A stretch of 23,782 bases of DNA from an uncultured Prevotella sp. (GTDB lineage: Bacteria > Bacteroidota > Bacteroidia > Bacteroidales > Bacteroidaceae). Below are positions 14,440-22,014 of the stretch, one piece after another; position 1 is the stretch's first letter; each line of letters starts with the position of its first letter. Location of the stretch: contig CAMPYS010000028.1 in the NCBI GenBank assembly GCA_946998295.1, positions 1 to 23,782 of the forward strand, read 5' to 3'. A program made the position numbers and the translations under genes. The notes beneath the pieces are model-generated. The model did no database searches. It saw only the letters and a program-made list of their open reading frames with translations, and was not told the DNA's origin.

Positions 14440-15486
14440 TTAATTTTGCGCTTTCACGAAATAAGCAACAACTGGCAAATGATCAGAATACCCGTTTAAC
14501 CATATTCCACCTGCCGTTGTACGTTTGGTATTTCCTTTATATTTTCCAGTTTCTTGAAAGAGGTAGTTACGCCTAAATATTTGGTGCTTCCAATATTTAA
14601 GAGTAGAAAAATCTTTTTTACCATTTTGGTTTAAAAGATTTGGCGACATTAGAATTTGATCGAAAAGATTCCATTTCCCCTTATATTGTAATGTACCCTC
14701 GCCATCTTTTACTAATGTATTATACCATGGATTATACATATCTCCTGCTTTTACCTCGTTTATATTAGGCTTACCTGATAGTTCTTTTGCAATACTTGGA
14801 TCTATTGGATCATCATTCATATCCCCCATTACAATAACTTTTACAGCTTTATCATCATTTTGCAATGAATCTTTAAGATGTTTTACTTGTTTAGCACCTA
14901 ATTCTCTATAATAAGAAACTGCTCCTCTACTTGGTAAATGGCAAACAACAATTGTAACATGTTCATTATCTATTGTTCCACTTACAGTTAAAAAGCCACG
15001 TGTAGCATGTGTAGTATCCTTAGCGTGTTCGTAGACATAAGGTATTAGTTTATAATTTCGTATTTTAAAATATTTTGGATTATATAGCAATGCACAATCA
15101 ATACCTCGCTTATCAGGACCTTCAACATGTATAAAATTAAAGTTTCGTTTTGATAAATTAGGTTGTGCAACAAGGTCTTGCAAAACATGTTTATTTTCAA
15201 CCTCAGCAAGTCCTATTGCTATACAGCCCATTTTAGGTAATACATCTGTACCCATCTCTGATAGAACTTTAGACATATTTTTTAATTTATTCTTGTACTT
15301 CATTTCGTTCCAAGCATAGGAACCTGTTGGAGTAAAATCAAAATCGTTTTTACCTGCATCATGGGTATAATCAAATAAGTTCTCTTGATTATAAAAACCT
15401 ATAGCATAAACAGAATACTTTTTTTGTGCTGTTACTACTGAACTGACAAATAGGACGTAGAGTAGTAAAAATAGATGTTTCTTCAT
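14440..15486 (-). CDS. Secreted endonuclease/exonuclease/phosphatase family protein
   Basis: A 348-residue protein with a classical signal peptide (MKKHLFLLLYVLFVSSVVTA, cleavage about residue 20/21) and no lipobox, so it should be periplasmic or secreted. The EEP fold residues are in place: FYNQENLF near 31-38 (Asn), GLAEVEN near 93-99 (Glu metal ligand), GIDCALLYN near 130-138, VVCHLPSRG near 180-188 (His), VMGDMNDDP near 219-227 (Asp and Asn) and the final SDHLPV at 334-339 (Asp-His). The family includes DNase I-like nucleases and phosphatases. The divergent TonB receptor and OB-fold lipoproteins favour nucleic acid as substrate. It is the first gene of the leftward unit with the UDG-like gene and udk. 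Confidence 0.88.
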   Translation of the reverse strand: MKKHLFLLLYVLFVSSVVTAQKKYSVYAIGFYNQENLFDYTHDAGKNDFDFTPTGSYAWNEMKYKNKLKNMSKVLSEMGTDVLPKMGCIAIGLAEVENKHVLQDLVAQPNLSKRNFNFIHVEGPDKRGIDCALLYNPKYFKIRNYKLIPYVYEHAKDTTHATRGFLTVSGTIDNEHVTIVVCHLPSRGAVSYYRELGAKQVKHLKDSLQNDDKAVKVIVMGDMNDDPIDPSIAKELSGKPNINEVKAGDMYNPWYNTLVKDGEGTLQYKGKWNLFDQILMSPNLLNQNGKKDFSTLKYWKHQIFRRNYLFQETGKYKGNTKRTTAGGIWLNGYSDHLPVVAYFVKAQN

Positions 15487-15520
15487 TATTGTATTATATT
15501 TGTTCTTTAATTTTATAAGT

Positions 15521-15535
15521 CTCTATGAAATAGAG
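15521..15535. repeat. Small palindrome in the leader of the secreted nuclease gene
   Basis: CTCTAT and ATAGAG are separated by GAA, about 35-49 nt ahead of the nuclease ATG. It could be a small leader hairpin or an operator half. A further perfect palindrome, ACTTATAAGT, lies at 15576-15585 in the same divergent intergenic region. Both are short enough to be chance in AT-rich DNA. Confidence 0.3.
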
Positions 15536-15636
15536 TAGATAAGTTTATTAAGTGCAAATATCGCTAATTAATTCGACTTATAAGTAATTTAATAAAAAAA
15601 TAATCATTTAATAAATATTTTTCAAAATATATTTTG

Positions 15637-15644
15637 TTACTTTG
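15637..15644 (+). promoter_or_regulatory. Probable -7 element of the TonB receptor operon
   Basis: TTACTTTG matches TAnnTTTG except at position 2 and is followed by CA, a frequent context in this phylum. A T-run at 15618-15622 is the nearest -33 candidate. A start near 15651 excludes translation from the upstream TTG at 15634 and supports the ATG at 15679. Confidence 0.5.
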
Positions 15645-15678
15645 CAATCAAACTATAAATTATATTAATATTTTGACT

Positions 15679-18258
15679 ATGCAAAACAAACTGAAACTTG
15701 CTGTATTATTTGTTTTTAGTTCAACAATGGTTTTTGCCCAAAATACTAAAACAGATAATAAAAAACAAGCAAGGGATTCAAGTCTAATTAATGAATCTGC
15801 GTTTACTTTTACCGAAACACAAATAGAAGAAGATAACGACCACAGCGCAAACATCACAATTCTTAATTCAAATAGTAATGTATATGCTTCTTCTATAGGC
15901 TATCTCTATTCTCCAGTACGCTTTCGCTATCGCGCTTTAAATCAAAAATATAATGAGATCTATATTAATGGCGTTCCTGTTAACGATATGGAGTCTGGTA
16001 TGTTTAGGTTCTCATTAGTTGGAGGGTTAAATCAACAGACACGTAACTATGATTACTCTTTACCTTTTGAAGAAAATAATTTTTCTATGACTGCAATGGG
16101 CGGTAGTAATAATTATGATTTTAGAGCAGGTTCTATGCCTAGTGGGCATCGCTTAACCTTATCTGGTGCTAATCGTAATTACACTCTCAGAGGTGTGTAT
16201 AATTATGGAAGTGGCTTTAACAATCGCGGCTGGGCAATTGCTGCTAATATAACATATCGTTGGGCCAATAGAGGTTATGCAGAAGGAACTTTCTACAATG
16301 CTTTATCTTACTATTTTGGTATACAAAAGAAATGGGATAATGGACATTCTTTAAGTCTTTCTACTTGGGGCAATCCAACAGAAAGAGCTTCTCAAGGAGC
16401 CAGTACAGATGAAGCGTATTGGCTATCAAATAACCGTTACTACAATCCTTATTGGGGATATCAAAATGGGAAACGTCGTAACAGTCGTATAGTAAATGAT
16501 TTCGCACCTTCAGCCATTTTAACTTGGGACTGGAATATAAACGAACATACAGTATTGACAACAAGTCTATTTGGGAAATATTCTATGTACAAAAATACAA
16601 GATTAAATTATAATAATACAGATAACCCACATCCTGATTATTGGAAGAATTTACCAAGTAGCTATTTTGATGTATGGAATACTGAAAATACACGATATAG
16701 AACAACTCAATCATTTGCTGATTGGCGTACAGCTTTTGATTATTGGACAGTAAAGAGAAATAGACAAATACAATGGGATAAACTCTATTATGCAAACCGC
16801 AAAGCCTCCGAACAAGGATTAGATGCTCTTTATTATATTCAAGCACGGCATAATGACAATCTTCTCTTTACATTATCATCATCTCTTACTAATCACATAG
16901 GTAATGATAAAATTTGGAATATAGGAATGATAATGGGGCAAAACGTAGGTCGCCATTATCAAACAATAGAAGATTTACTTGGAGCTACATACTATCATAA
17001 TGTAAATAATTATGCTATTGGAACATACGATATAAATGACCAACGAGTTCAATATGATTTAAACACTTTAGACCCTAACGGTCATGGTGCGTTATTGAAA
17101 AAAGGAGATAAATTTGGCTATGACTACAGTTTAAATGTAAGACGTGCAATGGCATGGACTAATTTTATACAAAACTTTGGCAACCTTCATTATATGGTAG
17201 CAGGAAAGTTAGGTTATGACAATATATATAGGTATGGTTATATGCGTAATGGTATGTTCGCAAATAATTCTTATGGTAAGAGTCGTAATGCTGAATTCTT
17301 ATCTGGTGGAGCAAAATTTAGTGGAACTGCCACACTTAATCCACATAATGTTCTTTCAATGGGAATAGGTTATGAACACCGTGCTCCACAAGCTCAAAGT
17401 TCTTTTGTATCACCAGAAATGAATAATGATTTTATTTCAAATTTACGCAATGAAAGAATATTTTCAACAGAATTAAGCTATCAATATTCTAGCACATGGC
17501 TTCATGCAAATATTAGTGCTTACTATAATCATCTTACACATGTAACAGAGTGGCAAAACTTTTATTATGATGATGTTAACTCATTTACCTATTTAAGTAT
17601 GACTAATATGAAAAAGGACTATTATGGACTTGAAATAGGACTTGATTTTAAAATAACTTCATTCTTAAACTTTAAAACTTTAGGTACATTGAGCGAAGCT
17701 AAAATAATAAATAATGCTGATGCAATATATATGAACTCAACAAAAAGCACTTTCTATAAAGATGTTGTATATAATAAAGGAATGAGAGAAAGTGGTACTC
17801 CTTTATCTATATATAGTGGGATATTAAGTTTTAATCGCAAAGGATGGTTTATTGATGTGAGTGGAAACTATTATGACAGGATATATCTTTCATATGCTCC
17901 AAGTTTGCGTTATGGTTCAACATTAAAAACAATGGGAACAAAATTTGGAGGAATTAGCTCTACTGGAGAATATACGCCTTATGAACAAAGCAAAGGACAT
18001 GGAGGCTTTATGCTTGACATATCTATAGGTAAAAGTATTTACTTAAAACGTGGAAGTCTATCAATTAATCTTATGCTAAACAATGTACTTAATAATCAAA
18101 GCATCGTAACAGGTGGATATGAACAAAGTAGAAGTAGTTATACTGTAAACTCTTCAACAGGTGAAACCTCTGCACGTGCTTATGATTTTTATCGTAATCC
18201 TAAGAAATACTACGCAAATGGTATAAACGGTATGTTAAATATATCTTACAAATTCTAA
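15679..18258 (+). CDS. TonB-dependent receptor (outer-membrane beta-barrel, short plug)
   Basis: About 859 residues from the ATG at 15679. This start gives a clean signal peptide (MQNKLKLAVLFVFSSTMVFA, cut before Gln). A longer frame from the TTG at 15634 would begin before the likely transcription start. The N-terminus lacks the carboxypeptidase-like domain of SusC proteins. A short plug region shows SPVRFRYRALNQKYNEIYIN and GVPVNDMESG at about residues 70-105, then a GGLNQQTRNYDY segment. The remainder is a long series of Tyr/Trp/Asn-rich amphipathic strands ending in the terminal-Phe signature MLNISYKF. Such receptors import ligands with energy from TonB-ExbBD. No SusD partner follows; instead two OB-fold-type lipoproteins do, so the ligand is probably not a glycan. 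Nucleic acid or its pieces is my inference. Confidence 0.85.
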   Translation: MQNKLKLAVLFVFSSTMVFAQNTKTDNKKQARDSSLINESAFTFTETQIEEDNDHSANITILNSNSNVYASSIGYLYSPVRFRYRALNQKYNEIYINGVPVNDMESGMFRFSLVGGLNQQTRNYDYSLPFEENNFSMTAMGGSNNYDFRAGSMPSGHRLTLSGANRNYTLRGVYNYGSGFNNRGWAIAANITYRWANRGYAEGTFYNALSYYFGIQKKWDNGHSLSLSTWGNPTERASQGASTDEAYWLSNNRYYNPYWGYQNGKRRNSRIVNDFAPSAILTWDWNINEHTVLTTSLFGKYSMYKNTRLNYNNTDNPHPDYWKNLPSSYFDVWNTENTRYRTTQSFADWRTAFDYWTVKRNRQIQWDKLYYANRKASEQGLDALYYIQARHNDNLLFTLSSSLTNHIGNDKIWNIGMIMGQNVGRHYQTIEDLLGATYYHNVNNYAIGTYDINDQRVQYDLNTLDPNGHGALLKKGDKFGYDYSLNVRRAMAWTNFIQNFGNLHYMVAGKLGYDNIYRYGYMRNGMFANNSYGKSRNAEFLSGGAKFSGTATLNPHNVLSMGIGYEHRAPQAQSSFVSPEMNNDFISNLRNERIFSTELSYQYSSTWLHANISAYYNHLTHVTEWQNFYYDDVNSFTYLSMTNMKKDYYGLEIGLDFKITSFLNFKTLGTLSEAKIINNADAIYMNSTKSTFYKDVVYNKGMRESGTPLSIYSGILSFNRKGWFIDVSGNYYDRIYLSYAPSLRYGSTLKTMGTKFGGISSTGEYTPYEQSKGHGGFMLDISIGKSIYLKRGSLSINLMLNNVLNNQSIVTGGYEQSRSSYTVNSSTGETSARAYDFYRNPKKYYANGINGMLNISYKF

Positions 18259-18271
18259 AGAAAAATCTACA

Positions 18272-19144
18272 ATGAAGAATTTAAAATCAATATTAGTAAT
18301 ATTTTCAACAATTATAGTTTTAGCTTCTTGTATGGGAGACAACTATCCAGAACCCGATAAAAATTCACCATCTCCCTATGGCAACAATAGTTTAAAGGAA
18401 GAAAATGTTATTCCAATTTCTGAGCTAAAATCAAAATATGCAGACGTAATAGCTACTGATTTTCGCAATGGAAAAAGTTACAAGAAAATAGATAATAATA
18501 TACAAATAAAAGGTATTGTAACTAGTTCTGATGTACAAGGAAATATTTATAATGAAATTGCTATACAAGATAAAACTGGCGCTATAATTATCTCTGTTGC
18601 TCAAGGAGGATTATATAGTTTTCTACCTATTGGTACAGAAATACTTGTCAACTTGAAAGATTTATATGTAGGAAACTATGGACTACAAGCTCAAATAGGT
18701 GTTCCTACTCGCAATGCTAGAGGACTAACTTCTATAGGACGTATAAGTCGTGCAAATTGGGCAAAACATTTTAAAATACTATCTTCTAGAAATAAAGTAG
18801 AACCAATAGAATTTGCTAACGGAAATACTACAACTAAATGGGATTTAACTAAGGACTGCGGTCGTTTAGGTATAATCAAGAATGTAACATTTAAATCAAG
18901 TACACCTATAGTAAATGGTACTTATGCAAATTCAACTGGCGGACCTGGTAGTGTTTCGTGGAAATTAGTAGAACAGCCTGATAAAAGTGTAATTGTATAC
19001 AATAGTAACTTTGCAGACTTTGCAAACGTAAAAATACCAAAAGGTAAAGTTAATATAACAGGAATATTCAAACGCTTTAATAAAACTTGGGAGATTATAA
19101 TTAGGACTATTGATGATGTTCAACCAGTTTCAAAAAACAAATAA
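18272..19144 (+). CDS. DUF5689 (OB-fold-like) lipoprotein
   Basis: A 290-residue lipoprotein with lipobox LASC (Cys20) and an acidic stretch after it (MGDNYPEPD), compatible with transport to the surface. The DUF5689 pattern follows: ISELKSKYAD near residues 48-57, IQIKGIVTSSDVQGNIYNEI near 78-97, IQDKTGAIIISV near 99-110, LPIGTEILVNLKDLYVGNYG near 118-137 and LQAQIGVP. This arrangement of beta strands (KGxVTSSD, then xDxTGAIxI, then GxxVxV) is that of OB-fold proteins that often bind nucleic acid or oligosaccharide. The C-terminal part, about residues 190-290, is another beta-rich region. It begins 13 nt after the receptor gene and is surely cotranscribed with it. Binding target not known. 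Confidence 0.85.
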   Translation: MKNLKSILVIFSTIIVLASCMGDNYPEPDKNSPSPYGNNSLKEENVIPISELKSKYADVIATDFRNGKSYKKIDNNIQIKGIVTSSDVQGNIYNEIAIQDKTGAIIISVAQGGLYSFLPIGTEILVNLKDLYVGNYGLQAQIGVPTRNARGLTSIGRISRANWAKHFKILSSRNKVEPIEFANGNTTTKWDLTKDCGRLGIIKNVTFKSSTPIVNGTYANSTGGPGSVSWKLVEQPDKSVIVYNSNFADFANVKIPKGKVNITGIFKRFNKTWEIIIRTIDDVQPVSKNK

Positions 19145-19174
19145 AGTATACAACTAATTTATATAAACATAGAT

Positions 19175-20530
19175 ATGAAGAAATTAATTAATTATGCTCT
19201 TGTATTTATCGTATCAGTTATCTTTTTTGCTAGTTGCGAAAATGTTCCACAGCCATACGATATGAATTTTGATCCAAATAGCACAAGTGAACAAAAAGAA
19301 GAGATAACACCTAAAGGTACAGGAACAAAAGAAGATCCTTTTAACATTGCTGCAGCTCGAAACTATGTTGAAAAAAATAAGAATTTAGATAAAGAGGTAT
19401 ATGTAAAAGGTAAGATAGTTATGGTAAAAGATGTAAATCTTGACTTTGGAAATGCTTCTTATTTTATATCTGATAATGGAACAGAAGTAAATAGATTTTA
19501 CATCTATAGAGGCAAAGCTTTAGGTAACAAGAAATTTACATCTGATAAAGATATAAAAATAGGTGATGAGGTTATAGTATGTGGTAAACTTACAAAATTT
19601 AATAATTTACCTCAAATGGGACAGGGTAATTACATCTATTCACTTAATGGAAAGACTGCAACAGAAACACCAGAGCAAGGAAAAACAGAAGTCAAACCAA
19701 CTGGTGAAGGAACAGAGAAATCTCCTTATAACGTAGCTAAAGCTCAAGAAGTAATTAAGACTACAAAAGAATTACCAACAAAACCTGTTTATGTAACAGG
19801 TGTCATTTCGAAAATAAAAAGTATGGAGCTAGGTAAATATGGTAGTGCTGAATACTATATATCTGATAATGGTAAAGAAGCTGGTCAATTATATGTTTTT
19901 CATGGCAAATATCTTAATGGAAAGAAATTTACGTCAGAAAATCAAATTAAAGTAGGTGATAAAGTTATAGTTAAAGGAAAACTTGATAATTTCAAAGGAA
20001 ATTCTCCACAAATAGCTTTTGGCTATCTCGTTAGTATCAATAATCAGAGTTCCAAAGTGATTTTGTCTGCAACATTTGATAAAGATATGGCTGGTTTTAA
20101 GATAGAAAATATCAACTTACCATCTGAATTATCAGATATTTGGTATCATGATACTAAATATCATAATATGAAAGCTACAGCAACAAAAAAAGTTGCAGAG
20201 AAAAAATATGTAAAATATGCTGCACAAAGTAGGCTTGTTTCTCCAGAGTTTAGCCTTAAAGGAATAAATAATGCAGTACTATCTTTCGAACACTGTGGTA
20301 AATATTTTGGCAATATAAAAGAAGAGTGCAAGGTAATGATTTCAACCGATGGAACAACTTGGACAGAACTAACAGTTTCAAAATATCCAAATCCCGATTT
20401 TAAGTATGTAACCTCTACCTGCGACCTTTCTAAATATGCAGGAAAAGATAAAGTGTACATATCATTCCTATACACAAGCACAACAAAAGCAGCGCCAACT
20501 TGGGAGATAAAGAATGTTGAAGTAAAATAA
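19175..20530 (+). CDS. Lipoprotein with two tandem OB-fold-like repeats and a C-terminal jellyroll-like domain
   Basis: A 451-residue lipoprotein with lipobox FASC (Cys21). Two related repeats follow, at about residues 46-158 and 168-288. Each starts with a G-[T/E]-GT-x(3)-P-[F/Y]-N motif, then V(Y)VxGxI, then a YxISDNG strand, then KKFTS-x(5)-[I/V]GDxVIVxGKL. These resemble DUF6359/OB-fold modules found in surface nucleases and binding proteins of this phylum. The C-terminal part, about 292-451, has LSATFDKDMAGFKIEN, RLVSPEFSLKGINNAVLSFE, VMISTDGTTWTEL and VYISFLYTS, which look like a choice-of-anchor J carbohydrate-binding-type jellyroll. It is the third gene of the receptor operon, 30 nt after the DUF5689 gene. 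Likely a surface binding protein; ligand inferred as nucleic acid from context. Confidence 0.82.
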   Translation: MKKLINYALVFIVSVIFFASCENVPQPYDMNFDPNSTSEQKEEITPKGTGTKEDPFNIAAARNYVEKNKNLDKEVYVKGKIVMVKDVNLDFGNASYFISDNGTEVNRFYIYRGKALGNKKFTSDKDIKIGDEVIVCGKLTKFNNLPQMGQGNYIYSLNGKTATETPEQGKTEVKPTGEGTEKSPYNVAKAQEVIKTTKELPTKPVYVTGVISKIKSMELGKYGSAEYYISDNGKEAGQLYVFHGKYLNGKKFTSENQIKVGDKVIVKGKLDNFKGNSPQIAFGYLVSINNQSSKVILSATFDKDMAGFKIENINLPSELSDIWYHDTKYHNMKATATKKVAEKKYVKYAAQSRLVSPEFSLKGINNAVLSFEHCGKYFGNIKEECKVMISTDGTTWTELTVSKYPNPDFKYVTSTCDLSKYAGKDKVYISFLYTSTTKAAPTWEIKNVEVK

Positions 20531-20545
20531 AAATAGATATAATTA

Positions 20546-20577
20546 TTTGGTTTAAAGTATAATTAATATTAACTTTG
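20546..20577 (+). promoter_or_regulatory. Consensus Bacteroidota promoter of rpmE2
   Basis: TTTG at 20546-20549 and TAACTTTG at 20570-20577 are spaced by 20 nt, a full match to the housekeeping consensus. A start near 20584 gives a leader of about 64 nt, which includes the palindrome ATAAGCTTAT and ends in an A-rich tract before the ATG at 20648. Confidence 0.82.
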
Positions 20578-20647
20578 CACATTATTAGTGATTATAAGCT
20601 TATTATAAGTATAAATATTTATTTAAAATAATATAGAATAAGTAAAA

Positions 20648-20899
20648 ATGAAAAAAGGAATTCATCCAGAAAACTATCGTCCCGTCGTATTCAAAGATAT
20701 GTCTAACGGCGATATGTTCCTAACAAAGTCTACTTGTAACACAAAAGAAACAATAGAATTTGAAGGAGAAACTTACCCAGTGGTAAAAGTCGAAATATCA
20801 AGTAGTTCACATCCATTTTATACAGGTAAGAATAAACTTGTTGATACAGCAGGTCGTGTTGACCGCTTTATGAGTCGCTATGGCAAGTTAAAAAAATAG
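20648..20899 (+). CDS. rpmE2: 50S ribosomal protein L31, type B
   Basis: An 83-residue ribosomal protein. It starts MKKGIHPENYRPVVFKDMSN, has SSSHPFYTGKNKLVDTAGRV near residues 57-76 and ends in FMSRYGKLKK. The extra residues before SSSHPFYTG and the lack of the CxxC zinc motif (only one Cys, in KSTCNT) mark it as the long, zinc-free type B form. In many bacteria the type B copy replaces zinc L31 under zinc limitation; in Bacteroidota it is often the only copy. With its own consensus promoter and a strong terminator it forms a monocistronic unit between the receptor operon and the nuclease lipoprotein gene. Confidence 0.96.
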   Translation: MKKGIHPENYRPVVFKDMSNGDMFLTKSTCNTKETIEFEGETYPVVKVEISSSSHPFYTGKNKLVDTAGRVDRFMSRYGKLKK

Positions 20900-20927
20900 G
20901 AATATCATAATTTTATAATAATTTATT

Positions 20928-20972
20928 AGTGCGAATAAGCGTAGTTGCATATACGCTTATTTGCACTTTTTT
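20928..20972 (+). terminator. Strong intrinsic terminator after rpmE2
   Basis: A 16-bp stem, AGTGCGAATAAGCGTA (20928-20943) with TACGCTTATTTGCACT (20952-20967), contains one G-U pair and an 8-nt loop. It is followed directly by a run of six T. This separates rpmE2 from the nuclease gene beyond it. Confidence 0.9.
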
Positions 20973-21010
20973 ATTATATTATAATATAAAAAACAAATAT
21001 CTTAGTTTAT

Positions 21011-21937
21011 ATGTTCTATCTAAAAGAAAAAATATATATTAGCTCCTGTTATATCATACTACTTGCCCTATTTCTTATATCTTGTAATCCAGATAAGAAT
21101 AATCAAGAAACAAATATTACAGGACAAAATTCCAACTCTAATTTTTCCAATGATAATATTATAACTCACCGTTTAGAGTTTCCACATTTAAGAGGAGGTA
21201 ATAATATAATTTTGACTCACAAATTAAGTGATGGAGAAGTAAACTACAGTGTAGAATGGGATGGGGATAAAAAGTCTAATAGATGGACTTGTTACCAACA
21301 ATATGCAAGTAATAGAGCAATTAGAACTCATCGCTGGAGAGGAGAACCTCAATATCCTTCAGATCCATTACTCCCAACTTCTATGAGCTTTACAGAAGAC
21401 CTGTATTGGCATACAGGATATGATCACGGTCATCTATGCCCTTCAGCTGACAGATTATCAAGTTCTGAGGCAAATCGTCAAACATTTTATCTCACTAATA
21501 TGCAACCACAAGCAAAGAAATTTAACGGTAGTGATCCTAAAGGAGGTATATGGCTTACCATGGAAAATAAAATGAGAGCATCACTTAATATATATTCTAA
21601 TGACACTATGTTTATTTGCCGAGGTGGAACTATTGATAACGAAAGCCAAATTAAAGAAAGACTTCGTGGAGGACTTATAGTACCTGGATATTTTTTTTCC
21701 ACAGCAATTTTAAAATACTATAATTACCATTATAAAAAATGGGAATATAAACCTATTGCATTTTGGTTTAAACATGAAGATAATCAAGATTCTTCCCTTG
21801 CCCCATATATTGTTAGTATTGATGAACTTGAAAAACTGACAGGAATTGATTTTTTTTGTAATCTACCTGATAATATAGAAAAACAAGTTGAAGCTGTTAG
21901 TAAAGAAAATATAATTAAACTATGGAATATTAAATAA
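21011..21937 (+). CDS. DNA/RNA non-specific endonuclease (NUC1-type) lipoprotein
   Basis: A 308-residue lipoprotein with lipobox LISC (Cys25). The NUC1 (beta-beta-alpha metal, His-Me finger) domain covers about residues 55-300. Its core GYDHGHLCPSADRLSSSEAN (about 137-156) and FYLTNMQPQAKKFN (about 159-172) hold the catalytic His of the (D/N)RGH motif and the metal-binding Asn region. Here the motif reads DHGH: the usual Arg is replaced by His. Bacteroidota homologues I recall use DRGHLCPSADR, so the family match is strong. These enzymes cut DNA and RNA with a bound Mg2+. Lipid anchoring suggests action in the envelope or at the cell surface. It has its own position after the rpmE2 terminator, but the receptor/OB-fold operon just upstream suggests a shared task. 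Confidence 0.9.
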   Translation: MFYLKEKIYISSCYIILLALFLISCNPDKNNQETNITGQNSNSNFSNDNIITHRLEFPHLRGGNNIILTHKLSDGEVNYSVEWDGDKKSNRWTCYQQYASNRAIRTHRWRGEPQYPSDPLLPTSMSFTEDLYWHTGYDHGHLCPSADRLSSSEANRQTFYLTNMQPQAKKFNGSDPKGGIWLTMENKMRASLNIYSNDTMFICRGGTIDNESQIKERLRGGLIVPGYFFSTAILKYYNYHYKKWEYKPIAFWFKHEDNQDSSLAPYIVSIDELEKLTGIDFFCNLPDNIEKQVEAVSKENIIKLWNIK

Positions 21938-21998
21938 CATAACTATTAGATTTATCTAAAAAAAATATTAAAAGTTTTTTATTTTAATATTATTACTT

Positions 21999-22006
21999 TA
22001 TATTTG
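21999..22006 (+). promoter_or_regulatory. -7 promoter element very close to the rsmI start codon
   Basis: TATATTTG fits TAnnTTTG perfectly. A T-run at 21975-21980 stands in for the -33 TTTG at about 18-20 nt spacing. The expected start point lies about 5-8 nt after the element, at or just before the ATG at 22015, so the message would have almost no leader. Confidence 0.6.
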
Positions 22007-22014
22007 TAACCGAT

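Noticed and set aside
15634..15678. Upstream 15-codon extension of the TonB receptor
   Set aside because: It would start at a TTG inside the probable promoter and disrupts the signal peptide; the ATG at 15679 fits better.
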